Source: Siphonodentalium dalli (taxonomy: Eukaryota; Mollusca; Scaphopoda; Gadilida; Siphonodentaliidae). From it: DNA of 64,000 bases. Below, in pieces: positions 22,131 through 33,070 of the stretch. The notes beneath the pieces were generated by a model, which saw only the letters and a list, made by a program, of their open reading frames with translations, did not search any database and was not told where the DNA came from. The position numbers and the translations under genes were made by a program. Numbering within the stretch: position 1 is the stretch's first letter; each line of letters begins with the position of its first letter. The stretch is from assembly GCA_032622095.1 (NCBI GenBank), contig CP136066.1, positions 90,727,319 through 90,791,318 on the forward strand, read 5' to 3'.

Positions 22131-22547
22131 TTAAAGGCCCACTTAATTTCACATTATACACAACATATTCCATATTATATACCATTGGAAAGAGGAAGCT
22201 TCAACACATTGTATTATTAACAGATCCGGTCAAATAAACTGGGAACATGTTGTTTCTGTTGAGGTACCAAGGTGTGTCCTGTATTTAATTTTGATCCGGA
22301 CTGTTCTATAAAGTCTATTCTACTCAATGGAAGTGGAATAACTCTATCTCTTAGTTTGAATTCTGATGAATTCTGGGTTGACAAGGGGGGGGGGGTCTTG
22401 GAATGAATCTATATTACCTGGTGGACAGTCGTATGCCGCAGCTGCTTCTTATCATGGTGGAATATATCTTTTTTTGGTTCCTCTTCCAAATGGTATATAA
22501 TATGGAATAATGTTATCTGGATATTCGAAAATTAAGTGGGCCTTTAA
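22131..22547. mobile_element. TTAA-flanked MITE with AGGCCCACTTAATTT TIRs (Kolobok-like)
   Basis: TTAA at 22131-22134 and 22544-22547 flank inverted AGGCCCACTTAATTT. Inner terminal bases also pair (ATTCCATATTATATACCA against TGGTATATAATATGGAAT). TTAA duplications with AGG termini fit Kolobok-type elements better than piggyBac, whose ends start with C. Interior G run at ~22,386; no ORF. Confidence 0.75.
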
Positions 22548-22859
22548 CTTACCAATGTAGTAGTGCGTGTTGGTTATAAACCAGATGTCATATGTTTACC
22601 TAAATTCAGCCGCTTCGTTGGGTATAATTTAAGTATAGGTATAGTTTAAGTAGATGGTGCTATATATAGGCCTATGTTTTAAAATCGAGGTTGGATTTCC
22701 CCGGATACCCTGGACGAGGGAGTGTTGATCCACATTGGAATTTGCAAATGAACACCCATCCTTGACACAGGTCGAAAATACCAAGTCCGAGAACAGCCAT
22801 CGCACCCCCACCACGGGTTGAATTTTTCCAGCTGCATGGTACCTCAAACTTTTCAACTA

Positions 22860-23345
22860 TTAAAGGTACTCAATCCGATAAAACTCCTCTCAATTACTAT
22901 TTCAATGGCTTCGGGGTCAAAAATATTTTATTCGAGTCGAGGAAGTCACCCATCAAAGCTCAGATTTGTTAGATATCGATTTTAGAAATCTATTATTTTT
23001 CATTATCGGGAATTCTTTCTGGCCCAGAAGACAGTCAAAATTTCGTTATTATTACCACTTGATTATAGAGTTATCCATCCTTGTCTGTTTGAATAGAGTT
23101 TTGGCGTAAAATCTCGAGCAGGTTACCAAATTGACGGCAGTTATTAGTACTCATCTCGAGCAATTAACAAATTTCAAAAATCAATATCTAATAACTCTGA
23201 GCTTTGTTAGATGGGTTCCTCGACTCGAATCAAATATTTTTTACCCCCAAAGCCAAAGAAATAGTAACATAGGACCCTCTGATCGGATTGTTGTTGTTGG
23301 AATCTGTTGAGATGGGGACCCTCTTTACGGATTGAGTACCTTTAA
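22860..23345. mobile_element. TTAA MITE, AGGTACTCAATCC family, copy A
   Basis: TTAA (22860-22863 and 23342-23345) flanks inverted AGGTACTCAATCC. Long inner inverted parts share GATTCGAGTCGAGGAA and AAATCAATATCTAATA, so most of the element can fold. Related copies lie at 30,718-31,198, 38,570-39,046 and 55,852-56,339, with diverged members at 30,296, 31,557, 37,983 and 49,075. Confidence 0.85.
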
Positions 23346-24059
23346 GGTCTAGATGTTCCAACTATATTTCAGCCGCTGTCCCTGCCAAACGCTTGCTAGA
23401 CAAATCAGGTTCCACCCGTGGTAATATTGCTATATAAAGTTGATGTGGCCATTTGAAGGGCAACCGATATGTGTGTTTTCCGACCATTTTCGACAAACCG
23501 CTAAGAAACATGTAACATAAAACATCTGAAAATGGTAAGTATATATTCCACATGATACCGAAGGAATTACATTTCACCATGCGCAATTGTGGTCAAAACA
23601 ACCCAAGTATCGGAAACTAGTCACACATAATGTACCTTTATTCATCAACTAAATCACTCACCAACCGACACAAATAGGCATTGCCATATCATTCACATAT
23701 ATCATTAAGAGTAATTTCCCTTGACAAAATCACAAATGTTCAGATGTGCGTTTAACGAACGGTGGTTGATAGTACTCGATTTGCCGTCTTTTTGTGATTT
23801 ACAAGAAATCGCTTCGCTGTTAGATTACAGTGGTCTATAGTACTCGACACCTTCTGGGGTCAATACTATGAAACTTTTTCTTTGTAAGAATCTACAATTG
23901 TTTGTAAGAAATAACAATTTATCATTCCGCCAATACTATGAACCTACGATTACAAACATAAATCACAAATAGTACGTGTTCTTTGTATTTACAAATATCG
24001 CCAATCACAAAGAATGTTCGAGTACTATGAAACCTAATTTTTCAGTTTTCACACCCTTA
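23346..24059. other. No gene; recurring CTATAG / TACTATGAA motifs
   Basis: AT-rich DNA with repeated short phrases (AGTACTCGA, AATACTATGAA, CACAAA) between 23,770 and 24,040. The minus-strand open frame at 23362-23586 is not supported. Confidence 0.4.
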
Positions 24060-24640
24060 ACCCGGATAATATATCTATCTATGATACGCAGGGACGTGGG
24101 AACAAGGGGTCGATTCACCCCCTCGTGAAAATATTTTGTCAGCTGGAAATCTCAAGTACAACCCACAGGGACGTCCCGACAAGGGGGTTGGGTTATGTTT
24201 CTTTCCCCAAACATTTTATCAACACGTTCAACAGTTGGAAATTTGATACCTGGAACAACATGAATTGTTAATTTTACAACAACAATAGGTTGAACTTGTT
24301 CTGTTATTCAGTTTTTCCAACAATTTATTAGGGGTATGTGTTTGTTTTAGACCAACATTTGCATATTTACCACCTTTGGTCAAACGTTGGGATTGAAATG
24401 GCCTATATTTAGAATTTGTCAAACCTTAGGGGGTGTCAGCTTGGACGTGAGGTAGCAGTATGTGTTCCTTGTAACTACTGAAATTACCCAATTTATTGAA
24501 AGATACAACGCTAAGGAACTTGTCTAGAATGTCTATATAGGGTGTCAAACATAAATTGTCGCTTTTCACATCCTTAAACCGGAGCATATAACCATCTGAT
24601 TCGTAGGGATGTAGCGCCCCCTTATGAAAATGTGTTATCA
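24060..24640. repeat. Dispersed GGGACGT repeat, diverged
   Basis: Phrases such as CAGGGACGTGG, AACACGTTCAACAGTTGGAA and TTTTAGACCAACATTTGCAT recur at 42,245-42,680 and partly at 50,119-50,700. The repeated CAGGGACGT phrases (24,092 and 24,161) suggest several partial copies. The minus-strand open frame at 24426-24836 is not recognisable. Confidence 0.6.
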
Positions 24641-24939
24641 ATGGAAATCTCATAAACAGGGACATGGCGATAGTGGTCTTGGGAACACGATGACTGGTGA
24701 GTAGTCTGGTGAGTAGTCGCCAAATCGTATGAGTCACAACGTCTCTGACAAAAGTTAGTGATTGATACAAATAGTGAGTGATACTTGCAGTGACGTGACA
24801 ATATGCTCTCTTCGATGCGTCAACGTCGATATCCAACTGTATCCCCCACCCCTCGTGAAATGTAATTGTTTACCCCGGTTGGCTTCTGATTTTCAAGCTG
24901 TAACAGTAAGTTTTCCACCCCCCCCCCCCCGGGTTGGAC

Positions 24940-25245
24940 ATACTGACTAACTTAGTGTTAGTCGCAAACATTTTGAGTAACTTTGGTTAAGTATTGGAAT
25001 TATTTGCACATAATTCAGCAACTTTAAGTTTCGCCTTCCAATTGACTAAGAAAAGTTATGACTAAATCCTGGCAATTTTGACTAATTAGTCGTCTTGAAT
25101 CCCCATTTCTTAGTCGTTATGACTAACACCACCCTAGTAATTTTGATTAATGTTATGCCTCAGTCATGTTGGCTGAACTAAGTCAGTTATCCCGAGGAAA
25201 AACGTTTGACTAACATATGTTAGTCATATTGACTAACTTCTGTTA
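24940..25245. repeat. Cluster of TGACTAA motifs
   Basis: GACTAA or its complement TTAGTC occurs about ten times within 300 bases, in both orientations, without a fixed period. It could be a set of decayed short repeats. Confidence 0.6.
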
Positions 25246-25447
25246 TCAGCGTAGAAAAATTAAAATACTTTCCTCTTGATATACGATTCCATCGCTATGT
25301 GGAATTTATAGGCATTTTTTGTATTCAAAGGGTGCATATGGAAATTATAGGATGGACACCCCATCGCCAAACTGATCCCATATAGCCACGTCCCTATCTA
25401 GATTATAAGATATCGGAGCAGTTGGAAATTATTAAATGACCACCACT

Positions 25448-25741
25448 CCTATTGGTTTGGTTTGGTTTATTAGGGTTTATCGTCGTTCTAGCCGCTAGGC
25501 GTTGTCGTTGTCAAATTTACGGGTGGAGGAAAGACCAGCAGACTTGATTTCACCGAGAAATCGTCGCACTGCGTGTAGAAACCACCGACCCCGGAAATCA
25601 ACTGACAAACTTGCCCAGATACACGATTCCGGTCACCCTCCCTATGACGGGGTTCGAACCAGCTTCGTCAGCGCTGGACGGCCTGTGACGGTGTAATGCA
25701 CCTAACACTCTACCGACTGGACCACCGGGGGTCCACATCAC
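25448..25741 (-). mobile_element. tRNA-derived SINE
   Basis: On the minus strand, near 25,735, a tRNA-like head has an A-box region CCAGTCGGTAGAGTG (complement of 25,706-25,720) and, about 50 bases on, a B box GGTTCGAACCCC (25,649-25,660). A ~170-base body follows, and the 3' tail near 25,450-25,470 is an AACC/AAACC-rich simple repeat. A polymerase III promoter followed by an unrelated body and simple tail is the standard SINE layout. The family was not identified. Confidence 0.75.
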
Positions 25742-27008
25742 TCCTATAACCGAGACCATTAGCACGCCCCTGCTTCGATACACACCCCCCCCCCGATAAA
25801 ATGGAGCCACGTTACTGCCTCGATGTGTTATGATAAGAGTAGCGGATCAGTTTGAAATCATAGTATGGTCACAATATATATAATGCTATACCATCAAAAT
25901 AATATTTTATTTTCACAAACTGAATGGTTGTAAATTTGTAATTTGTAAAAACAATGATACCAAATTGGTTGTAGTACTCGTTATTACACTGACTTGTACT
26001 TACATACACACACTGCAAACGAACAGTTTATTTGTTTATTTTGCGCAGAGAAGTGGTCATCAACTTAGCAATCCGTGAACCGATTGGACAGCTCTGATAA
26101 GCGATCACCTCTCAACTAATGATTGGTTATTTCTTTTGTAACTTTGGCTTGCCGTGATTCAATATAATGTGAATCACTCACAGGCAAATGTTTGTCCGTA
26201 AGCAATCTACAATAATCAACAGTAGATCTTTGTGAAATTTGCGAGATTTTGTTAGCTCATCGTTTCATAGTACCGGCGTTATCACTAATCACAAAATAAT
26301 AGCACGCATTGTAACTTCCCCAAATCAATTGTTGTCAGTTATTTTAGCTCTATATACATGTCCGTCTAATTTGAACTGGTATTCAGATAACACTGATAAC
26401 GGGTGCATGGGAGCAGAGTGGTGAGTTAGTTTTTTTCCAAGTTTTACAGCTGCGTTTTCGGGGTTTCACCTCTAAGGTATTACAATAATATGGCTAAATT
26501 GTCCCCGTACTATGAATCCACTGTGATAGTTAACACAAATTTGTAATTACAAATTAATAAATACAATTTGTATTTACAGGTATAAAATTGTTCATAGTAT
26601 TGACCCCTGTACGGCTCAAATAAGCCTGCTATTACAAAAATTGTATTCTATAGTATAGGCCCCTGGAGAACAGACAGTTGAATACTTTTGATAAAAACGT
26701 ACAGGTTTTCCTCATAGTAGCTAGACGGTCAGGACGTGCTCAATAGCAAATTCAATTTATGTAGCTGGTAATCGCTTCTATTGTAAATAGGGAATAAGTT
26801 ATCTCGTTCTGATTTAAAATATTGGCAGTCTATTTTAGTAGTGGAGTTCATCGGCAATAGAGTCATTATGACATAATGAGCAAATACCGTCATTTCTGGG
26901 GATATTATTCCAGCCTCCACCGGTAATGCATGATTGTGTTCCATTATAACATTTCATTGAAATAAAGAATTAATTTATCTTCATCACCGGTAGTTTCGAA
27001 AATTATCA
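25742..27008. other. No gene recognised
   Basis: AT-rich DNA with a short C run near 25,787. The right end of the possible hAT-like element lies at ~26,633-26,668. Open frames at 26239-26424 (+) and 26729-26944 (-) have no support. Confidence 0.4.
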
Positions 27009-27655
27009 GGTGTCGAAATGTCCGAAGTGCCGAACAATCATGTGCCGAAACGTCCAGGTGCCGAACCACAATCACGGGTGCCGAAATGTCCAGGTGCCGA
27101 AACGTCCAGCATTCAAATACTCCCTAGAAAAACCCTACCCCTCCCCACACATCACCCGAGGGGTGAAAATGGGGTGTGGACCATTTTCGAGAACGTTAAG
27201 GATTTCGACCAATTTGGCGCGCCCAAATACCCCATATAAAAGTACCGAGGTAACTCTTTATAATCGGCCACAAATTTGGCGTAAGTAGAGTCTGGCGTCA
27301 AAATGGACCCTAAAATGCAGATAGTGTTGCTAAATTGCAGGTTGTGGGAGACGCATTGGTACCGCCCCCCCCCCCGGTGATGGTGGGGTAGAGGTGTTTA
27401 TAGGCGGTATTTGGGGCGGGTTCACACATATACCGTCAAATTGACCGAAATCCTTACCTTTCTAGATGGGCAGTACCCCCAGAGGGTGATGGTGGGGTAG
27501 GGGTGTTTCTGTGGGATATTTGGGGCGGGCCACCCACCCATGGCATAAAATTGACCGAAAGCACCCACCCATGCCATAAAATTGACCGAAACAGACATTT
27601 TTGAGAATAAGGAATAAGGAATAAGTTCCAAATGTCATGTTCGTAAATTCCAACA
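27009..27655. repeat. Second copy of the GTGCCGAAACGTCCAG minisatellite repeat
   Basis: Five or so imperfect GTGCCGAAA.GTCCAGG units lie at 27,012-27,110. Further on, two diverged ~120-base repeats (ACCGAAATCC / GGTGATGGTGGGGTAG.GGTG / TTTGGGGCGGG) are followed by a duplicated 34-base block with ATAAAATTGACCGAAA near 27,545-27,590. It matches 20,780-21,145 in inverse orientation. Confidence 0.75.
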
Positions 27656-27830
27656 ACATCGACTTATTTCAGAGAACACACCGGATAGAATTACGAACAA
27701 CTGTACATATTTACTACTTTCTTCGGGGCGATTTATTGTCCATAAACATAACGGAAATGATTACGCCAAAATAGCAACTGAGAGTAATTCGTTTATAAAT
27801 AACAATGACGCTGTTTTCGACTATATATTT

Positions 27831-28286
27831 GACCCGCCATATCAAATCCAGTCGGAAGTCTGGATTTTTTTTTTTACCCTGTGCCAATGCATTCTCTTAT
27901 ATATGCGAGTCGACTATAGGTCGCCTCGCATATATAAGAGAATGCATTGGCCTAACAATTTTTTATCATTTTTTTAAAATAAATGTTTCTGACAATTTTT
28001 AGGACATAAAATAAAAAAACATCCATTACCCTGCAGGGAGCCCCACACATATATAGAAGCATATAGAAGAGTGTCGTCTGCTCATGTTTGTCTGGGGCTC
28101 TGTATGGGTGAAATTATAAAATTGTTAAAGAATACAAGAAAAAATTATTAAAATTGTAAAAAATTGTTAGGCTAATGCATTCTCTTATATATGCGAGGCG
28201 ACCTATGGTCGACTCGCATATATAAGAGAATGCATTGGCACAGGGTAAAAAATCCCGACTTCCGACTGGATTTGATATGGCGGGTC
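27831..28286. mobile_element. MITE with terminal double hairpins
   Basis: Outer inverted ends GACCCGCCATATCAAATCCA / complement (27,831 and 28,286) enclose an inner inverted unit running from CCCTGTGCCAATGC to GCATTGGCACAGGG. Each end of the inner unit is itself a 67-bp near-perfect palindrome, P1 (27,884-27,950) and P2 (28,172-28,238), with arms CCAATGCATTCTCTTATATA.... P2 is the inverted complement of P1. A small inner inverted pair CAGGGAGCCCCA/TGGGGCTCTG (28,034-28,105) may be another insertion. Confidence 0.8.
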
Positions 28287-28384
28287 ACATATTTGGATGT
28301 CAAATTTAAGAAAATTATAACTTATTTTGGCATGAGAATTCTTTATTCCGTTCCGAATACATTAGCGGACTGTTTCACATCACT

Positions 28385-28773
28385 TTAACCCTTTACCCAA
28401 CAAACCTGCCAAAACCGGCCAAATAAAGCTTCAACAGCCTAAAATATCTTCGGTCTGTCTCAATAGAACCATACAAATATGGATATCATTGGAACCGGCT
28501 CCTTGACCACATTGTGATAGTTACAGTTATGCCCTGTGCCAATGCATTCTCTTATATATGCGAGTCGACCATAGGTCGCCTCGCATATATAAGAGAATGC
28601 ATTAACCTAAAAAAAATCTTTTTTACCATTTTTTCTTACATTCTTTAACAATTTTATAATTTTTAATTTGTTAAGCCAATGCATTCTCTTATATATGCGA
28701 GGCGACCTATGGTCGACTCGCATATATAAGAGAATGCATTGGCACAGGGCCCTTCTGTTGGGTAAAGGGTTAA
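28385..28773. mobile_element. piggyBac-like TTAA MITE carrying two hairpin palindromes
   Basis: TTAA (28385-28388, 28770-28773) flanks inverted CCCTTTACCCAACA, the TTAA plus CCC arrangement typical of piggyBac-type MITEs. Inside lies the same CCCTGTGCC...GGCACAGGG unit with palindromes P3 (28,539-28,604) and P4 (28,676-28,742), as if that unit were inserted into this element. Confidence 0.8.
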
Positions 28774-28920
28774 GTGACAAACTTCTATATTGAAGATATC
28801 TCGTTATTTGAGGATTAGTTTTTTTACAATTGAAATAAGAATTAAGAACATGCATATCGATTTGTTCACGTATACTTCTTGATAATGATTATTTTAGAGA
28901 TATGTATATTGATTTGAATA

Positions 28921-29107
28921 TATGCACTCATTACGTACGCCTTGCTTTTTATCACATATTCTAAAGATCCCTCCTCGTGGAACTAACAGGGATGTCGATT
29001 GTCATTTCTTGGGATATAGCTATAACAGAGGGGATGAGATCGATTTCTTTGAATTTATGCGTGGTATGGCGAAAATTAACTTTTATAATCCGGCAGTGAT
29101 GGTTTAA
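28921..29107 (+). other. Possible terminal exon with a degenerate EF-hand-like stretch
   Basis: After AACTAACAG (29,000), a passable 3' splice acceptor with a poor pyrimidine tract, a frame runs to a stop at 29,105 and contains NRGDEIDFFEFMRGMAK. The I-D-F-F-E spacing resembles the end of an EF-hand loop, but the first loop residues lack the normal Asp pattern and one position seems missing. No upstream exon was found. It may be a gene remnant or chance. Confidence 0.2.
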
Positions 29108-29381
29108 ACATATTTATTCCACACCCATTGACGTGAGTCACATGTATTCAACGGAATCCCAGCCATTGAATACATATTAGTGTATACCTCTAGTGGAATA
29201 CAAGCCGGAACTATTATTGTTGACGTTGTCGCCAAGAAAGATGACGTACATTACGTCGATCATTCGCTTCCGGTGATCCCCCCATAATTACTGGTTATTT
29301 GTCAGAATTAAATAACAATAAATGTAGCTATAGTAACAATGAAGGTGACATTCATTGATTGAACTTATATGACCGAACAGT

Positions 29382-29568
29382 GTAGAATAAATACAGAACA
29401 CAACTTGCATCATAATCTCGAATCTTTTAACGAACTCGTTGCGGACAGCGCAAAGTTATATTTCGCTCGAGCTACGCTCTCGCGAAATATATCCTTGCGC
29501 CATCTGCAACTCATTCGATAAAAGATTCTCGATTAAGATGCGCGTTGTGTTCTGTCTATTTATTTTAC
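29382..29568. mobile_element. 187-bp foldback MITE
   Basis: Imperfect palindrome. The outer GTA.AATAAATA.AGAACACAA, the inner AATCTTTTA.CGAA and TATATTTCGC each have inverted partners on the right side, with a ~15-base GC-containing centre. No ORF or clear target duplication. Confidence 0.75.
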
Positions 29569-29749
29569 CAAATGAACATGGTAGCGGGATTGGAGGACAT
29601 GTACAAGCCACTTAGATAGACTTCATCTCACGAATACCTCAACACTAAATACAATAGCAGCATGGTAAATGTGCATATATAAATATAGAAGAAAATACAC
29701 AACAAATGTGATAATGTTGTATTATATTAGTGCTGTCATGTTTAATGAG

Positions 29750-29965
29750 AGACTTATGCCAATTTCAATAAATTCCAGGTAATAACTACGATCTAATATA
29801 GATCTAATAACGATAATAATGAATGTAAGTCGAAAATATCTTTTGCTAACGTTCATATTAACATATTAACGCGTGGCACATGCAAATCGTGTAAAAATAA
29901 TATGTTGCAACGGAACGTGAACTGAAGCCACTCACTGACTATAACAAAAATTAATGATAATCTTG
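29750..29965. repeat. Fragment of the AGGGGTACTGTACGCC TTAA family
   Basis: CAATTTCAATAAATTCCAGG.. , AACGATCTA-like blocks and GAAGCCACTCACTGACTA match the outer element at 55,495-55,840 in the same order, with many changes. The terminal TTAA ends are not visible here. Confidence 0.55.
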
Positions 29966-30295
29966 GACTAGTATGCTTAAAAACAAACATTCAACAAATC
30001 TGAGTTTGAAAAGAAACATGTTTGAATGAATTCAATACTTCCAAACCCGGCCAATCAGTGAAACAGGCGGAAAGAGACAATATAATACTATTTTTTTTTA
30101 TAAACGGCCATGCTTAAGGTATGTTTACATTTGATGTAGATCTGTATACAGTTCTACACGCATACTTTTGTGTAAACGAGTTGATATAGAAATGCACACA
30201 GAAAGAAAACGGTATTGGTTCGTGTGAGCAAAAATCGTGTCCGTTATTATATAGTCACGGTCAACACCGAGGAATTGCAACAGGCAAAACTAATT
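29966..30295. other. No recognised feature
   Basis: AT-rich single-copy-looking DNA. No ORF, repeat or RNA signal that I can support. Confidence 0.4.
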
Positions 30296-30393
30296 AACAC
30301 GTTTTGGGCAATTTTATACTATAGTTGACTGTGGTTAGCATTATTTTTTGGGCAAGTAATCGATTCTGATAATTGAAGTGGCATTGCAAACAA

Positions 30394-30428
<35 letters not shown>

Positions 30429-30474
30429 GGAGCTGTTGATATTGGGACCATATAATCGGATTGAGTACCTTTAA
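30296..30474. mobile_element. TTAA family, one-ended diverged copy D
   Basis: It ends with CGGATTGAGTACCT plus TTAA (30,471-30,474). The interior matches copy C (31,557 onward) in inverse orientation (TATACTATAGTTGACTGTGG, AGCATTATTTTTTGGGCAAG). A GTT trinucleotide run lies at 30,400-30,427. Confidence 0.65.
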
Positions 30475-30717
30475 ATATAGGTCACATGGACAATGGACAG
30501 TGGACTATACTTGACTTATCCAAAGGCGTTCCATTCAATACCAGTTGGACATAATTTAAGGTCACTTCGGTTCTTTTACTTCCGCGTTTTATCGGGACAT
30601 ATCAGATGCGTTACTTAGATCATTGTAACGCCTTTTGCTGAACGTAAGTGGAATGAGCTCAACGAGATAATTATAGGCCTTTTTATTAATAATATATTAT
30701 GGAATATCGACCTTCGT

Positions 30718-31198
30718 TTAAAGGTACTCAATCCGTAAAGAGGGTCCCCATCTCAACAGATTCCAACAACAACAATCCGATCAGAGGGTCCTATATTACT
30801 ATTTCTTTGGCTTTGGGGGTAAAAAATATTTGATTCGAGTCGAGGAACCCATCAAACAAAGCTCAGAGTTATTAGATATTGATTTTTCAAATTTGTTATT
30901 AACTCGAGATGAGTATATACTAATAACTGCCGTAATCTGCTCTGGGTGTGTACTCCACATCTATTCAAACAGACAAGGATGGATAACTCTAAAATCGAGT
31001 GGTAATTTTAACGCAATTTTGACTGAGTTCTGGGCCAGATAGTATTCCCGATAATGAAAAATAATAGATTTCTAAAATCGATATCTGACAAATCTGAGCT
31101 TTGATGGGTGACTTCCTCGACTCGAATAAAATATTTTTGACCCCCGAAGCCATTGAAATAGTAATTGAGAGGAGTTTTATCGGATTGAGTACCTTTAA
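30718..31198. mobile_element. TTAA MITE, AGGTACTCAATCC family, copy B (inverted)
   Basis: TTAA at 30718-30721 and 31195-31198 flanks the AGGTACTCAATCC TIRs. It is opposite in orientation to copies A, E and F. The open frame within it (30830-31042) is an accident of the repeat. Confidence 0.85.
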
Positions 31199-31556
31199 AA
31201 TATCTTCAATTTTCTATATACTCTCAGCCAAGTTCGACATCGTTGTGGACGACTGAGTACACACGGTAACTATTGTGGCTGCCTCGAATTGAACATCATC
31301 TCATTTATTTAGCAAATAAGCAGGTGCCGCGAACCATACTACCACACTCCATTGTATAGGGAGTGCACATATGATAAATATAAAGTGTCAAGAGTTCCAC
31401 GGTTGAGTGTAATGTATATTTGATTTTTCGGATATGAGACAATCTGGCATAAGCCTTCTGAGACATATCCGTATCTGTGCACATGCAGGTTCCCAGAACA
31501 AATATTGACCTCGCCCCAATAATACTTAATCCTATGGAAAGGTATATCTATCTATC
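31199..31556. other. No recognised feature
   Basis: Spacer between two TTAA MITE copies. Nothing supportable seen. Confidence 0.4.
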
Positions 31557-31910
31557 TTAAAGGTACTCAATCCGATTCGAAGGTCCCCATATAATAAGAT
31601 GCCAACAACAACAATTTTTTTTTTAGAAATACCGCTTCAGTTATCAGAATCGATTAATTGCCTAAAAATAATGCTATCCACTGTCAACTATAGTATAAAA
31701 TCACCCGAAACGTGTTATTTATCAACATGTTGTTCGACGAAATTTTGCCTTATTATCGACAGAAAGCCTCTTTATTTTAGAGTTATCCATCTTCATCCGC
31801 AATTTGATCCGAGACCGTCGGCTCGTAAACTGTCTGCTGGGGCACTAATAATATATTTTCAAAAATCGATATCTAATAACTCTGAGTTTCAATTCAATCC
31901 GAATCAAAAC
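31557..31910. mobile_element. TTAA family, diverged copy C
   Basis: Left end TTAA plus AGGTACTCAATCCGATTCGA. The interior resembles copy D inverted, and the far part (TTTTCAAAAATCGATATCTA...) resembles the inner part of copies A and F. The right terminus is missing. The open frame at 31599-31913 lies within this repeat. Confidence 0.6.
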
Positions 31911-31959
31911 TAGAGGTCAGATTCCATGGAATCAGATATAATTCCATGGTATTCCATCC

Positions 31960-32228
31960 CATCCCATCCCGACCTGACCTTGGTCTTCAAAATGTTCAAT
32001 CGAAGGTCAAATCGGGTAAAACAGACGGATTTCCACGAAATTTGATACCTAGGGGTTCTTTTGTCCGGGGAGTCTTTTGGGCGGGTCAAGTCGTGACCCC
32101 GACCTGACATTGACCTTCGAAATAATCAGTTCAAGGTCAAATCGGGTAAAACGAACGGATTTCGACGAAATTTGATACCAAGGAAAACTTTTGTCCGGGG
32201 AGTGTTTTGGACAGGTCAAATCGTGACA
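31960..32228. repeat. Two tandem ~130-bp repeats (TCAAGGTCAAATCGGG type)
   Basis: Blocks CCGACCTGAC, AAGGTCAAATCGGGTAAAAC, GACGAAATTTGATACC and TTTTGTCCGGGGAGT occur twice, about 130 bases apart. A related copy in inverse orientation lies at 57,731-57,889, next to the Penelope-like element. The minus-strand open frames here follow the repeat. Confidence 0.75.
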
Positions 32229-33070
32229 ATAGGTTACTTTTATAGTAGAGCGGACATACCTATATAGTATATCGGTGAGCATATTCATGCATTTGCCTTG
32301 CTTCTTGATAAGTCCGTTTGAATTTGCGTCTTGAAGAGAGGGTTTGAATTTGAGTAATATATATCACCCGTTACAACGTTATACTCTACCAGGGTTAAAC
32401 CGTCCAATCTAAATCATTAAAAAGTGTACTAATCTTGCGTTTAAATACTACTTATCACATCCAGTCGTCGAAAAGTTTTTATCTCAATATCAGATTTTCG
32501 GAGTAATTTTCCCCATGTGATCTTCGGTGGAATTTGCCAAATCTGAACCCACCCGACACAAACACTCCCGTGAGCAGGTTGCGTTTATAGTAGAGCGGTC
32601 AAATTTTGGAGGCATACCGATAGTATACCGGCTTACATGCTCCTGCGTGAAACTCGCTCCTACATTAGCCCGTTTGGATTTGGGGCTAAAAACTCGGCTA
32701 GTGATAGACTACATAAGTATACATTTTTATGATATATAGCGTTGTCACGAGTAAACCGTTCCATCTGAAAATTAGAAAATCGCCCTCTGGATGCGCGTTA
32801 ATACTAGCCATCAGATGTACGCGTCAAAAAAAATTATCTCAATGTTTGAATTTTCACCCCTTTGCAATTTTCGTGGAATTTTCCTAAAGTCTCAACCCAC
32901 ACTGACACACATTCTCCGTTGGGCATGTTACATTTATAGGATAGCCGTCAAACTTCTGGGACGTACATAAACTATGTCAATGTACATTCTACGACATTAT
33001 CTTGCTCTTTAACCAGCCGGTTTGGATTTGGCGGGAAAAATAGTTGCAATATTTCCGTACCCCGTAACAC
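32229..33070. repeat. Three degenerate ~350-bp tandem repeats
   Basis: TTTATAGTAGAGCGG-like starts at ~32,238, 32,585 and 32,935, each followed about 200-250 bases later by AT.ATCTCAAT.T and an AACCCAC..GACACA block. Identity is low but the order is kept. Confidence 0.6.

Larger units (their letters stand above)
21213..26668. mobile_element. Possible decayed 5.4-kb hAT-like element with nested insertions
   Basis: The ends are inverted: TGCCTATACTATAGAATACA at 21,214-21,233 continuing to ATTTTTGTAATA, and its complement at 26,633-26,665, with CAGGGG next to the right end as in hAT termini. Motifs like CTATAGTACTCG and TACTATGAA recur near 21,520-21,600, 23,790-24,035 and 26,500-26,610, as subterminal transposase sites might. 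Two TTAA MITEs and a SINE are nested inside. No transposase frame was seen, so two independent fragments remain possible. Confidence 0.35.

Noticed and set aside
24426-24836. 136-codon minus-strand open frame
   Set aside because: Overlaps the dispersed GGGACGT repeat and has no recognisable domain.
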